Source: Hydractinia symbiolongicarpus
Lineage: Eukaryota > Cnidaria > Hydrozoa > Anthoathecata > Hydractiniidae
Assembly: GCF_029227915.1 (NCBI RefSeq)
Contig: NC_079880.1
Coordinates: 7,814,001-7,878,000 of the forward strand
Direction: 5' to 3'
DNA length: 64,000 nucleotides
Under the pieces are notes generated by a model, which had not been told where the DNA came from, searched no databases, and saw only the letters and a program-made list of their open reading frames with translations. The translations under genes were made by a program, and so were the position numbers. The stretch's first letter is position 1. The number at the start of each line of letters is the position of its first letter. This document shows, in pieces, positions 37,464-51,936 of the stretch.

Positions 37464-38209
37464 GGACTGATACCGTTAGAAACTCAATGAAATGTAGTTT
37501 TTGAAACAGTGTCTTTTTTTTCAGCGTAAGCTAACGGCTAGGATTGGTCCCACATTAAAAAGTGGTTTCTTTATATACATTTTTAAATAAAGCGCTACCA
37601 CAGCGACCAGTGTAATCGCTGAGTTCCAGCGATCATGTCAAATTAAGAAAAATGTTGTTTCTTGGAGTCCAATATGCTCATTTTTCATGCTTATAAGGTC
37701 AAAGTTCAAAATCGGTTCAATTAAGTCCCACAGTCAATCGTTTCACTGTTAAAAGCGATGCAACCTAGTAATATCAGAAAAATATCGCTAAATACATATA
37801 AGTACGAATATGTTACGCAACTGTTGTAACTCAAAGGGGCTGATACCGTTAGAAACTCAATGAATTGTAGTTTTTGAAACTGCCTCTATTTCTTCAGTGC
37901 GCGCTAACGACTACGATTGGTCCCACAGTAAAAAATAGATTATTTATCTACATTTTTAAATGAAGAGCTACCACAGCGACAAGTGTAATCGCTGAGTTCA
38001 AGCGATCATGTCAAATTAAGAGGAATGTTGTTTCTTGGAGTCCAATTGGCTCATTTTTCATATTTATAAGGTCAAAGTCCAAAATCGGTTCAATTAAGTC
38101 CCACAGTCAATCGTTTCACTGTTAAAAGCGATGCAACCTAGTAATATTAGAAACATATCGCTAAATGCATGTTGGTACGAATATGTGACGCAACCGTTGT
38201 ACCTCAAAC
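37464..38209 (+). repeat. Two regular 373-bp monomers
   Basis: Units start at 37464 and 37837. The first is a C-like monomer (cattaaaaagtgg, ATCGCTG/CAGCGAT stem intact). The second carries tgaagagctaccacagcgacaag and an atcgctgagttcaagcgat stem with one arm changed. They separate the 4-monomer HORs from the zone of extended monomers. Confidence 0.8.
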
Positions 38210-41200
38210 GGACTGATACCGTTAGAAACTCAATGAAATGTAGTTTTTGAAACTGTTCCAATTTCTTCAGCCCGCGTAGCGGCTAGGATTGGTCCCACAG
38301 TAAAAAATAGCTTAGTTATCTACATTTTTAAATGAAGCGCTACCACAGCGCTCAGTGTAATCGCAAAGTTCTAGCAATCATGTCAAAGTTAGACGAATGT
38401 TATTTCTTGGAGTCCAGCTGTCTCATTTATCACATCTATAAGGTCACAGCCCAAAATCAGTTCAATTAATTGCCGCAGTCAATCGTTTCACTGTTGTGTC
38501 ATTTATCACATTTATAAGGTCAAAGTCTAAAATCAGTTCATTTAAGTCCCACAGTCAATCGTTTCACTGTTAAAAGCGATGCAACCTAGTAATATTAGAA
38601 AAATATAGCTAAGTACATATTGGTACGAATATGTGACGCAACCGTTGTAACTCATAGGGACTGATACCGTTAGAAACTCAATGAAATATAGTTTTTGAAA
38701 CAGTATCTATTTTGTCAGCGTAAGCTAACGGTTAGGATAGGTCCCACATTAAAAAGTGGTTTCTTTATATACATATTTCAATAAAGCGCTACCACAGCGC
38801 TCATTGTAATTGCTCAGTTCCAGCTATCATTTCAAATTAAGAAGAACGTTATTTCTTGGAGTCCAGTTGTCTCACTTATCATATTTATAATGTCAAAGTC
38901 TAAAATCAGTTCAATTAATTGCCACAGTCAATCGTTTCTCTGTTGTGTCATTTATCACATTTACAAGGTCAAAGTCTAAAATCAGTTCAATTAAATCCCA
39001 CAGTCAATCGTTTCACTGTTAAAAGCGATGCAACCTAGTAGTATCAGAAAGATATCGCTAAATACATATTGGTAGGAATATGTTACGCAACTGTTGTAAC
39101 TCAAAGGGACTGATATCGTTAGAAACTTAATGAAATGTAGTTTTTGAAACAGTATCTATTTCTTTAGCCCGCGCTAACGGCTAGGATTGGTCCCACAGTA
39201 AAAAATGGCTTTTTTATCTACATTTTTAAATGAAGCGCTACCACAGCGCTCAGTGTAATCGCTAAGTTCTAGCAATCATGTCAAAGTAAGACGAATGTTA
39301 TTTCTTGGAGTCCAATTGGCTCATTTTTCACATTTATAACGTCAAAGTCCAAAGTCGGTTCAATTAAGTCCTGCAGTCAATCGTTTCACTCTTAAAAGCG
39401 ATGCAACCTAGTAGTATCAGAAAATTATCGCTAAATAGATGTTGGTACGAATATGTTACGCAACTGTTGTACCTCAATACTGTTAGAAACTCAATGAAAT
39501 GTAGTTTTTGAAACTGTCTCTACTTCTTCAGTGCGCGGTAACGGCTACGATTGGTCCCACAGTACAAAATTACTTATTTATCTAAATGTTTAAATAAAGC
39601 GCTACCACAGCGGCCAGTGTAATTCCTCACTTCCGGCAATCATTTCAAATTAAGAAGAACGTTATTTCTTGGAGTCCAGTTGTCTCATTTATCACATCTA
39701 TAAGGTCACAGCCCAAAATCAGTTCAAATAATTGCCACAGTCAATCGTTTCACTGTTGTGTCACTTATCATATTTATAAAGTCAAAGTCTAAAATCAGTT
39801 CAATTTAGTCCCACAGTCAATCGTTTCACTGTTAAAAGCGATGCAACCTAGTAATATTAGAAAAATATCGCTAAATACATATTGGTACGAATATTTGACG
39901 CAACCGTGGTAACTCAAAGGGACTGATACCGTTAGAAACTCAATGAAATGTAGTTTTTGAAACTGTTCCAATTTCTTCAGCCCGCGCTAACGGCTAGGAT
40001 TGGTCCCACAGTAAAAAAGAGCTTATTTATCTACATTTTTAAATGAAGCGCTACCACAGCGCTCAGTGTAATCGCTAAGTTCTAGCAATCATGTCAAAGT
40101 AAGACGAATGTTATTTCTTGGAGTCCAATTAGCTCATTTTTCACATTTATAACGTAAAAGTCCAAACTCGGTTCAATTAAGTCCTGCAGTCAATCGTTTC
40201 ACTGTTAAAAGCGATGCAACCTAGTAGTATCAGAAAATTATCGCTAAATAGATGTTGGTACGAATATGTTACGCAACTGTTGTACCTCAAAGGGACTGAT
40301 ACCGTTAGAAACTCAATGAAATGTAGTTTTTGAAACTGTCTCTACTTCTTCAGTGCGCGCTTACGGCTACGATTGGTCCCACAGTACAAAATGACTTATT
40401 TATCTAAATGTTTAAATAAAGCGCTACCACAGCGGCCAGTGTAATTCCTCCCTTCCGGCAAATATTTTAAATTAGGAAGAACGTTATTTCTTGGAGTCCA
40501 GTTGTCTCATTTATTACATCTATAAGGTCACAGCCCAAAATCAGTTCAATTAATTGCCGCAGTCAATCGTTTCACTGTTGTGTCATTTATCACATTTATA
40601 AGGTCAAAGTCTAAAATCAGTTCAATTAAGTCCCACAGTCAATCGTTTCACTGTTAAAAGCGATGCAACCTAGTAATATTAGAAAAATATAGCTAAGTAC
40701 ATATTGGTACGAATATGTGACGCAACCGTTGTAACTCATAGGGACTGATACCGTTAGAAACTCAATGAAATATAGTTTTTGAAACAGTATCTATTTTGTC
40801 AGCGTAAGCTAACGGTTAGGATAGGTCCCACATTAAAAAGTGGTTTCTTTATATACATATTTCAATAAAGCGCTACCACAGCGCTCAGTGTAATTGCTCA
40901 GTTCCAGCTATCATTTCAAATTAAGAAGAACGTTATTTCTTGGAGTCCAGTTGTCTCACTTATCATATTTATAATGTCAAAGTCTAAAATCAGTTCAATT
41001 AATTGCCACAGTCAATCGTTTCTCTGTTGTGTCATTTATCACATTTACAAGGTCAAAGTCTAAAATCAGTTCAATTAAATCCCACAGTCAATCGTTTCAC
41101 TGTTAAAAGCGATGCAACCTAGTAGTATCAGAAAGATATCGCTAAATACATATTGGTAGGAATATGTTACGCAACTGTTGTAACTCAAAGGGACTGATAT

Positions 41201-42825
41201 CGTTAGAAACTTAATGAAATGTAGTTTTTGAAACAGTATCTATTTCTTTAGCCCGCACTAACGGCTAGGATTGGTTCCACAGTAAAAAATGGCTTATTTA
41301 TCTACATTTTTAAATGAAGCGCTACCACAGTGCTCAGTGTAATCGCTAAGTTCTAGCAATCATGTCAAAGTAAGACGAATGTTATTTCTTGGAGTCCAAT
41401 TGGCTCATTTTTCACATTTATAACGTCAAAGTCCAAAGTCGGTTCAAATAAGTCCTGCAGTCAATCGTTTCACTCTTAAAAGCGATGCAACCTAGTAGTA
41501 TCAGAAAATTATCGCTAAATAGATGTTGGTACGAATATGTTACGCAACTGTTGTACCTCAATACTGTTAGAAACTCAATGAAATGTAGTTTTTGAAACTG
41601 TCTCTACTTCTTCAGTGCGCGGTAACGGCTACGATTGGTCCCACAGTACAAAATTACTTATTTATCTAAATGTTTAAATAAAGCGCTACCACAGCGGCCA
41701 GTGTAATTCCTCACTTCCGGCAATCATTTCAAATTAAGAAGAACGTTATTTCTTGGAGTCCAGTTGTCTCATTTATCACATCTATAAGGTCACAGCCCAA
41801 AATCAGTTCAATTAATTGCCACAGTCAATCGTTTCACTGTTGTGTCACTTATCATATTTATAAAGTCAAAGTCGAAAATCAGTTCAATTTAGTCCCACAG
41901 TCAATCGTTTCACTGTTAAAAGCGATGCAACCTAGTAATATTAGAAAAAAATCGCTAAATACATATTGGTACGAATATTTGACGCAACCGTGGTAACTCA
42001 AAGGGACTGATACCGTTAGAAACTCAATGAAATGTAGTTTTTGAAACTGTTCCAATTTCTTCAGCCCGCGCTAACGGCTAGGATTGGTCCCACAGTAAAA
42101 AATAGCTTATTTATCTACATTTTTAAATGAAGCGCTACCACAGCGCTCAGTGTAATCGCTAAGTTCTAGCAATCATGTCAAAGTAAGACGAATGTTATTT
42201 CTTGGAGTCCAATTAGCTCATTTTTCACATTTATAACGTAAAAGTCCAAACTCGGTTCAATTAAGTCCTGCAGTCAATCGTTTCACTGTTAAAAGCGATG
42301 CAACCTAGTAGTATCAGAAAATTATCGCTAAATAGATGTTGGTACGAATATGTTACGCAACTGTTGTACCTCAAAGGGACTGATACCGTTAGAAACTCAA
42401 TGAAATGTAGTTTTTGAAACTGTCTCTACTTCTTCAGTGCGCGCTTACGGCTACGATTGGTCCCACAGTACAAAATGACTTATTTATCTAAATGTTTAAA
42501 TAAAGCGCTACCACAGCGGCCAGTGTAATTCCTCACTTCCGGCAAATATTTCAAATTAGGAAGAACGTTATTTCTTGGAGTCCAGTTGTCTCATTTATCA
42601 CATCTATAAGGTCACAGCCCAAAATCAGTTCAACTAATTGCCACAGTCAATCGTTTCACTGTTGTGTCATTTATCACATTTATAAGGTCAAAGTCTAAAA
42701 TCAGTTAAATTAAGTCCCACAGTCAATCGTTTCACTTTTAAAAGGGATGCAAACTAGTAGTATCAGAAAGAAATCGCTAAGTACATATTGGTACGAATAT
42801 GTTACGCAACTGTTGCAACTCAAAG
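38210..42825 (+). repeat. 2084-bp, 5-monomer HOR, two full copies plus a partial one
   Basis: Full copies are 38658-40741 and 40742-42825, preceded by a partial copy in the monomer at 38210. Monomer lengths are 449, 364, 449, 373 and 449 bp, which sum to 2084. The 364-bp monomer pair is marked by a 9-base loss at the landmark itself: cctcaatactgttag (near 39476 and 41560) instead of cctcaaagggactgataccgttag. Three of the five monomers carry the 76-bp internal duplication. The 38210 monomer is the first extended unit in the window. Confidence 0.86.
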
Positions 42826-45800
42826 GGACTGATACCGTTAGAAACTCAATGAAATGTAGTTTTTGAAACTGTCTCTATTTCTTGAGTCTGCGCTAACGAC
42901 TACGATTGGTCCCACAGTACAAAATAACTTATCTATCTAAATTTTTAGATAAAGCGCTACCACAGCGACCAATGTAATTGCTCAGTTCCAGCAATCATTT
43001 CAAATTAAGAAGAACGTTATTTCTTGGAGTCCAATTGGCTCATTTTTCATATTAATAAGGTCAAAGTCCAAAATCGGTTCAATTAAGTCCCACAGTCAAT
43101 CGTTTCACTGTTAAAAGCGATGCAACCTAGTAATATTAGAAAAATATCGCTAAATACATATTGGTACGAATATTTGACGCAACCGTGGTAACTCAAAGGG
43201 ACTGATACCGTTAGAAACTCAATGAAATGTAGTTTTTGAAACTGTTCCAATTTCTTCAGCCCGCGCTAACGGCTAGGATTGGTCCCACAGTAAAAAATAG
43301 CTTATTTATCTACATTTTTAAATGAAGCGCTACCACAGCGCTCAGTGTAATCGCTAAGTTCTAGCAATCATGTCAAAGTAAGACGAATGTTATTTCTTGG
43401 AGTCCAATTGGCTCATTTTTCACATTTATAACGTAAAAGTCAAAGTCGGTTCAATTAAGTCCTGCAGTCAATCGTTTCACTGTTAAAAGCGATGCAACCT
43501 AGTAGTATCAGAAAATTATCGCTAAATAGATGTTGGTACGAATATGTTACGCAACTGTTGTACCTCAAAGGGACTGATACCGTTAGAAACTCAATAAAAT
43601 GTAGTTTTTAAAACTGTCTCTACTTCTTCAGTGCGCGCTTACGGCTACGATTGGTCCCACAGTACAAAATGACTTATTTATCTAAATGTTTAAATAAAGC
43701 GCTACCACAGCGGCCAGTGTAATTCCTCACTTCCGGCAAATATTTCAAATTAGGAAGAACGTTATTTCTTGGAGTCCAGCTGTCTCATTTATCACATCTG
43801 TAAGGTCACAGCCCAAAATCAGTTCAATTAATTGCCGCAGTCAATCGTTTCACTGTTGTGTCATTTATCACATTTATAAGGTCAAAGTCTAAAATCAGTT
43901 CAATTAAGTCCCACAGTCAATCGTTTCACTTTTAAAAGGGATGCAAACTAGTAGTATCAGAAAGAAATCGCTAAATACATATTGGTACGAATATGTTACG
44001 CAACTGTTGCAACTCAAAGGGACTGATACCGTTAGAAACTCAATGAAATGTAGTTTTTGAAACTGTCTCTATTTCTTCAGTCTGCGCTAACGACTACGAT
44101 TGGTCCCACAGTACAAAATAACTTATCTATCTAAATTTTTAGATAAAGCGCTACCACAGCGACCAGTGTAATTGCTCAGTTCCAGCAATCATTTCAAATT
44201 AAGAAGAACGTTATTTCTTCGAGTCCAGTTGTCTCACTTTTCATATTTATAAGGTCAAAGTCTAAAATCAGTTCAATTAAGTCCCACAGTCAATCGTTTC
44301 ACTGTTAAAGGCGATGCAACCTAGTAATATTAGAAAAATATCGCTAAATACATATTGGTACGAATATGTGACGCAACCTTTGTAACTCAAAGGGACTGAT
44401 ACCGTTAGAAACTCAATGAAATGTAGTTTTTGAAACTGTTCCTATTTCTTCATCCCGCGCTAACGGCTAGGATTGGTCCCACAGTAAAAAATAACTTATT
44501 TATCTACATTTTTAAATGAAGTGCTACCACAGCGCTCAGTGTAATCGCTAAGTTCTAGCAATCATGTCAAAGTAAGACGAATGTTATTTCATGGAGTCCA
44601 ATTGGCTCATTTTTCACATTTATAACGTCAAAGTCCAAAGTCGGTTCAATTAAGTCCTGCAGTCAATCGTTTCACTGTTAAAAGCGATGCAACCTAGTAG
44701 TATCAGAAAATTATCGCTAAATAGATGTTGGTACGACTATGTTACGCAACTGTTGTACCTCAAAGGGACTGATACCGTTAGAAACTCATTGAAATGTAGT
44801 TTTTGAAACTGTCTCCACTTCTTCAGTGCGCGCTTACGGCTACGATTGGTCCCACAGTACAAAATGACTTATTTATCTAAATGTTTAAATAAAGCGCTAC
44901 CACAGCGGCCAGTGTAATTCCTCACTTCCGGCAATTATTTCAAATTAAGAAGAACGTTATTTCTTGGAGTCCAGTTGTCTCATTTATCACATCTATAAGG
45001 TCACAGCCCAAAATCAGTTCAATTAATTGCCACAGTCAATCGTTTCACTGTTATGTCATTTATCACATTTATAAGGTCAAAGTCTAAAATCAGTTCAATT
45101 AAGTCCCACAGTCAATCGTTTCACTGTTAAAAGCGATGCAAACTAGTAGCATCAGAAAGATATCGCTAAATACATATTGGTACGAATATGTTACACAACT
45201 GTTGTAAGTCAAAAGGACTGATACTGTTAGAAACCCAATGAAATGTAGTTTTTGATACTGTCTCTATTTCTTCAGTGCGCGCTAACGACTACGATTGGTC
45301 CTACAGTACAAAATAACTTATCTTTCTAAATTTTTAAATAAAGCGCTACCACTGCGCTCAGTGTCACTGCTCAGTTCCAGCAATCATTTCAAATTAAAAA
45401 GAACGTTATTTCTTGGAGTCCAGTTGTCTCATTGATCATCTATAGAAGGTCAAAGTCTAAAATCAGTTCAATTAATTGCCACAGTCAATCGTTTCACTGT
45501 TGTGTCATTTATCACATTTATAAGGTCAAAGTCTAAAATCAGTTCAATTAAGTCCCACAGTCAATCGTTTCACTATTGAAAGCGATGCATCCTAGTAGCA
45601 TCAGAAAGATATCGCTAAATACATATTGGTACGAACATGTTACGCAACTGTTGCAACTCAAAGGGACTGATACCGTTAGAAACTCAATGAAATGTAGTTT
45701 TTGAAACTGTCTCTATTTCTTCAGTCCGCGCTAACGACTACGATTGATCCCACAGTACAAAATAACTTATCTATCTAAATTTTTAAATAAAGCGCTACCA

Positions 45801-46410
45801 CAGCGACCAGTGTAATTTTCTCAGTTCCAGCAATCATTTCAAATTAAGAAAAACGTTTTTTCTTGGAGTCCAGTTGTCTCACTTATCATATTTATAAGGT
45901 CAAAGTCTAAAATCAGTTCAATTAAGTCCCACAGTCAACCGTTTCACTGTTTAAACCGATGCAACCTAGTAATATTCGAAAAATACCGCTAAATACATGT
46001 TGGTACGAATATGTGACGCAACCGTTGTAACTCAAAGGGACTGATACCGTTAGAAACTCAATGAAATGTAGTTTTCGAAACTGTTCCTATTTCTTCAGCC
46101 CGCGCTAACGGCTAGGATTGGTCCCACAGTAAAAAATAGCTTATTTATCTACATTTCTAAATGAAGCGCTACCACAGCGCTCAGTGTAATTGCTAAGTTC
46201 TAGCAATCATGTCAAAGTAAGACAAATGTTATTTCTTGGAGTCCAATTGGCTCATTCTTCACATTTATAACGTCAAAGTCCAAAGTCGGTTCAATTAAGT
46301 CCTGCAGTCAATCGTTTCACTGTTAAAAGCGATGCAACCTAGTAGTATCAGAAAATTATCGCTAAATAGATGTTGGTACGAATATGTTACGCAACTGTTG
46401 TACCTCAAAG
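42826..46410 (+). repeat. Mixed run of regular and extended monomers
   Basis: Landmarks fall at 42831, 43204, 43576, 44025, 44398, 44771, 45220, 45669 and 46043. The units at 43576, 44771 and 45220 are the 449-bp form. The local order partly repeats: the 42831-43576 and 44025-44771 runs share gttgcaactc, gtctgcgctaacg and tttttagataaagcg. The units near 45220-45669 have private changes (gtgtcactgctcag, attgatcatctatag) that reappear at about 53.5 and 61.8 kb. Confidence 0.75.
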
Positions 46411-46859
46411 GGACTGATACCGTTAGAAACTCAATGAAATGTAGATTTTGAAACAGTCTCTACTTCTTCAGTGAGCGGTAACGGCTACGATTGGTCCCAC
46501 AGTACAAAATGACTTATTTATCTAAATGTTTAAATTAAGCGCTACCACAGCGGCCAGTGTAATTCCTCACTTCCGGCAATCATTTCAAATTAAGAAGAAC
46601 GTTATTTCTTGGAGTCCAGTTGTCTCATTTATCACATCTATAAGGTCACAGCCCGAAATCAGTTTAATTAATTGCCACAGTCAACCGTTTCACTGTTGTG
46701 TCATTTATCACATTTATAAGATCAAAGTCTTAAATCAGTTCAATTAAGTCCCACAGTCAATTGTTTCACTGTTAAAAGGGATGCAACCTAGTAGTATCAG
46801 AAAGATATCGCTAAATACATATTGGTACGAATATGTTACGCAACTGTTGCAACTCAAAG
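46411..46859 (+). repeat. Representative extended 449-bp monomer with 76-bp internal duplication
   Basis: Catttatcac occurs at 46626 and again at 46702, 76 bp apart. The first repeat carries tctataaggtcacagcccgaa and ends ttaattgccacagtcaaccg. The second carries tttataagatcaaagtc and ends ttaagtcccacagtcaattg. They are joined at cactgttgtgtcattt. So a segment covering the two-thirds point of the monomer is present twice, in two different sequence versions. Twenty-two such monomers occur, starting near 38210, 38658, 39476, 40293, 40742, 41560, 42377, 43571, 44766, 45215, 46411, 47979, 50293, 51115, 53056, 53505, 56565, 58133, 58955, 59777, 61345 and 61794. Confidence 0.9.
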
Positions 46860-49546
46860 GGACTGATACCGTTAGAAACTCAATGAAATGTAGTTTTTGA
46901 AACTGTCTCTATTTCTTCAGTCCGCGCTGACGACTACGATTGGTCCCACAGTACAAAATAACTTATCTATCTAAATTTTTAAATAAAGCGCTACCACAGC
47001 GACCAGTGTAATTGCTCAGTTCCAGTAATCATTTCAAATTAAGAAGAACGTTATTTCCTGGAGTCCAGTTGTCTCACTTATCATATTTATAAGGTCAAAG
47101 TCTAAAATCAGTTCAATTAAGTTCCAAAGTCAATCGTTTCACTGTTAAAAGCGATGCAACCTAGTAGCATCAGAAAGATATCGCTAAATACATATTGGTA
47201 CGAATATGTTACGCTACTGTTGCAACTCAAAGGGACTGATACCGATAGAAACTCAATGAAATGTAGTTTTTGAAACTGTCTCTATTTCTTCAGTCCGCGC
47301 TAACGACTACGATTGGTCCCACAGTACAAAATAACTTATCTATCTAAATATTTAAATAAAGCGCTACCCCAGCGACCAGTGTAATTGCTCAGTTCCAGCA
47401 ATCATTTCAACTTAAGAAGAACGTTATTTCTTGGAGTCCAGTTGTCTCACTTATCATATTTATAAGGTCAAAGTCTAAAATCAGTTCAAGTAAGTCCCAC
47501 AGTCAATCGTTTCACTGTTAAAAGCGATGCAACCTAGTAATATTAGAAAAATATCGCTAAATACATATTGGTACGAATATGTGACGCAACCGTTGTAACT
47601 CAAAGGGACTGATACCGTTAGAAACTCAATGAAATGTAGTTTTTGAAACTGTACATATTTCTTCAGCTCGCGCTAACGGCTAGGATTGGTCCCACAGTAG
47701 AAGATAGCTTATTTATCTACATTTTTAAATGAAGCGCTACCACAGCGCTCAGTGTAATCGCTAAGTTCTAGCAATCATGTCAAAGTAAGACAAATGTTAT
47801 TTCTTGGCGTCCAATTGGCTCATTCTTCATATTTATAACCTCAAAGTCCAAAGTCGGTTCAATTAAGTCCTGCAGTCAATCGTTTCACTGTTAAAAGCGA
47901 TGCAACCTAGTAGTATCAGAAAATTATCGCTAAATAGATGTTGGTACGAATATGTTACGCAACTGTTGTACCTCAAAGGGACTGATACCGTTAGAAACTC
48001 AATGAAATGTAGATTTTGAAACTGTCTCTACTTCTTCAGTGCGCGGTAACGGCTACGATTGGTCCCACAGTACAAAATGACTTATTTATCTAAATGTTTA
48101 AATTAAGCGCTACCACAGCGGCCAGTGTAATTCCTCACTTCCGGCAATCATTTCAAATTAAGAAGAACGTTATTTCTTGGAGTCCAGTTGTCTCATTTAT
48201 CACATCTATAAGGTCACAGCCCGAAATCAGTTCAATTAATTGCCACAGTCAACCGTTTCACTGTTGTGTCATTTATCACATTTATAAGGTCAAAGTCTAA
48301 AATCAGTTCAATTAAGTCCCACAGTCAATCGTTTCACTGTTAAAAGGGATGCAACCTAGTAGTATCAGAAAGATATCGCTAAATACATATTGGTACGAAT
48401 ATGTTACGCAACTGTTGCAACTCAAAGGGACTGATACCGTTAGAAACTCAATGAAATTTAGTTTTTGAAACTGTCTCTATTTCTTCAGTCCGCGCTGACG
48501 ACTACGATTGGTCCCACAGTACAAAATAACTTATCTATCTAAATTTTTAAATAAAGCGCTACCACAGCGACCAGTGTAATTGCTCAGTTCCAGCAATCAT
48601 TTCAAATTAAGAAGAACGTTATTTCCTGGAGTCCAGTTGTCTCACTTATCATATTTATAAGGTCAAAGACTAAAATCAGTTCAATTAAGTCCCAAAGTCA
48701 ATCGTTTTACTGTTAAAAGCGATGCAACCTAGTAGCATCAGAAAGATATCGCTAAATACATATTGGTACGAATATGTTACGCAACTGTTGCAACTCAAAG
48801 GGACTGATACCGATAGAAACTCAATGAAATGTAGTTTTTGAAACTGTCTCTATTTCTTCAGTCCGCGCTAACGACTACGATTGGTCCCACAGTACAAAAT
48901 AACTTATCTATCTAAATATTTAAATAAAGCGCTACCCCAGCGACCAGTGTAATTGCTCAGTTCCAGCAATCATTTCAACTTAAGAAGAACGTTATTTCTT
49001 GGAGTCCAGTTGTCTCACTTATCATATTTATAAGATTAAAGTCTAAAATCAGTTCAAGTAAGTCCCACAGTCAATCGTTTCACTGTTAAAAGCGATGCAA
49101 CCTAGTAATATTAGAAAAATATTGCTAAATACATATTGGTACGAATATGTGACGCAACCGTTGTAACTCAAAGGGACTGATACCGTTAGAAACTCAATGA
49201 AATGTAGTTTTTGAAACTGTACATATTTCTTCAGCTCGCGCTAACGGCTAGGATTGGTCCCACAGTAGAAGATAGCTTATTTATCTACATTTTTAAATGA
49301 AGCGCTACCACAGCGCTCAGTGTAATTGCTAAGTTCTAGCAATCATGTCAAAGTAATACGAATGTTATTTCATGGAGTCCAATTGGCTCATTTTTCACAT
49401 TTATAACGTTAAAGTCCAAAGTCGGTTCAATTAAGTCCTGCAGTCAATCGTTTCACTGTTAAAAGCGATGCAACCTAGTAGCATCAGAAAGATATCGCTA
49501 AATACATATTGGTACGAATATGTTGCGCAACTGTTGCAACTCAAAG
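46411..49546 (+). repeat. Two tandem copies of a 1568-bp, 4-monomer HOR
   Basis: The copies are 46411-47978 and 47979-49546, each one extended monomer (449) plus three regular ones (3 x 373). Shared markers are ccgataggaaac-like gataccgatagaaac in the third monomer, ctaccccagcgacc, caacttaagaag, and gtacatatttcttcagctcgcg in the fourth. The second copy ends differently: its last monomer switches to a gtagcatcagaaag ending before 49546. Confidence 0.85.
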
Positions 49547-50292
49547 GGACTGATACCGATAGAAACTCAATGAAATGTAGTTTTTGAAACTGTCTCTATT
49601 TCTTCAGTCCGCGCTAACGACTACGATTGGTCCCACAGTACAAAATAACTTATCTATCTAAATATTTAAATAAAGCGCTACCCCAGCGACCAGTGTAATT
49701 GCTCAGTTCCAGCAATCATTTCAACTTAAGAAGAACGTTATTTCTTGGAGTCCAGTTGTCTCACTTATCATATTTATAAGGTCAAAGTCTAAAATCAGTT
49801 CATGTAAGTCCCACAGTCAATCGTTTCACTGTTAAAAGCGATGCAACCTAGTAATATTAGAAAAATAGCGCTAAATACATATTGGTACGAATATGTGACG
49901 CAACCGTTGTAACTCAAAGGGACCGATAACGTAAGAAACTCAATGAAATGTAGTTTTTGAAACTGTACATATTTCTTCAGCTCGCGCTAACGGCTAGGAT
50001 TGGTCCCACAGTAGAAGATAGCTTATTTATCTACATTTTTAAATGAAGCGCTACCACAGCGCTCAGTGTAATCGCTAAGTTCTAGCAATCATGTCAAAGT
50101 AAGACAAATGTTATTTCTTGGAGTCCAATTGGCTCATTCTTCATATTTATAACGTCAAAGTCCAAAGTCGGTTCAATTAAGTCCTGCAGTCAATCGTTTC
50201 ACTGTTAAAAGCGATGCAACCTAGTAGTATCAGAAAATTATCGCTAAATAGATGTTGGTACGAATATGTTACGCAACTGTTGTACCTCAAAG

Positions 50293-51936
50293 GGACTGAT
50301 ACCGTTAGAAACTCAATGAAATGTAGACTTTGAAACTGTCTCTACTTCTTCAGTGCGCGGTAACGGCTACGATTGGTCCCACAGTACAAAATGACTTATT
50401 TATCTAAATGTTTAAATTAAGCGCTACCACAGCGGCCAGTGTAATTCCTCACTTCCGGCAATCATTTCAAATTAAGAAGAACGTTATTTCTTGGAGTCCA
50501 GTTGTCTCATTTATCACATCTATAAGGTCACAGCCCGAAATCAGTTCAATTAATTGCCACAGTCAACCGTTTCACTGTTGTGTCATTTATCACATTTATA
50601 AGGTCAAAGTCTAAAATCAGTTCAATTAAGTCCCACAGTCAATCGTTTCACTGTTAAAAGGGATGCAACCTAGTAGTATCAGAAAGATATCGCTAAATAC
50701 ATATTGGTACGAATATGTGACGCAACTGTTGCAACTCAAAGGGACTGATACCGTTAGAAACTCAATGAAATGTAGTTTTTGAAACTTTCTCTATTTCTTC
50801 AGCTCGCGCTGACGGCTAGGATTGGTCCCACAGTAGAAGATAGCTTATTTATCTACATTTTTAAATGAAGCGCTACCACAGCGCTCAGTGTAATCGCTAA
50901 GTTCTAGCAATCATGTCAAAGTAAGACAAATGTTATTTCTTGGAGTCCAATTGGCTCATTCTTCATATTTATAACGTCAAAGTCCAAAGTCGGTTCAATT
51001 AAGTCCTGCAGTCAATCGTTTCACTGTTAAAAGCGATGCAACCTAGTAGTATCAGAAAATTATCGCTAAATAGATGTTGGTACGAATATGTTACGCAACT
51101 GTTGTACCTCAAAGGGACTGATACCGTTAGAAACTCAATGAAATGTAGATTTTGAAACTGTCTCTACTTCTTCAGTGCGCGGTAACGGCTACGATTGGTC
51201 CCACAGTACAAAATGACTTATTTATCTAAATGTTTAAATTAAGCGCTACCACAGCGGCCAGTGTAATTCCTCACTTCCGGCAATCATTTCAAATTAAGAA
51301 GAACGTTATTTCTTGGAGTCCAGTTGTCTCATTTATCACATCTATAAGGTCACAGCCCGAAATCAGTTCAATTAATTGCCACAGTCAACCGTTTCACTGT
51401 TGTGTCATTTATCACATTTATAAGGTCAAAGTCTAAAATCAGTTCAATTAAGTCCCACAGTCAATCGTTTCACTGTTAAAAGGGATGCAACCTAGTAGTA
51501 TCAGAAAGATATCGCTAAATACATATTGGTACGAATATGTGACGCAACTGTTGCAACTCAAAGGGACTGATACCGTTAGAAACTCAATGAAATGTAGTTT
51601 TTGAAACTTTCTCTATTTCTTCAGTCCGCGCTGACGACTACGATTGGTCCAACAGTACAAAATAACTTATCTATCTAAATTTTTAAATAAAGCGCTACCA
51701 CAGCGACCAGTGTAATTGCTCAGTTCCAGCAATCATTTCAAATTAAGAAGAACGTTATTTCCTGGAGTCCAGTTGTCTCACTTATCACATTTATAAGGTC
51801 AAAGTCTAAAATCAGTTCAATTAAGTCCCAAAGTCAATCGTTTCACTGTTAAAAGCGATGCAACCTAGTAGCATCAGAAAGATATCGCTAAATACATATT
51901 GGTACGAATATGTGACGCAACTGTTGCAACTCAAAG
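50293..51936 (+). repeat. 822-bp dimer HOR, two copies
   Basis: The copies are 50293-51114 and 51115-51936, each an extended monomer (449) plus a regular one (373). The regular monomer of the first copy is a mosaic beginning gttgcaactc / gaaactttctc and continuing as the ctcgcgctgacggctagg type. In the second copy it continues as the ccgcgctgacgactacg type. Confidence 0.85.

Noticed and set aside
46526-46747. Repeated plus-strand open frame of about 68-73 codons, also at 48094, 50408, 51230, 56680, 58248, 59070 and 59892
   Set aside because: It exists only because the 449-bp monomer variant shifts stops; the copies are identical because the DNA repeats are identical. It has no recognisable domain, and regular monomers of the same family break it.
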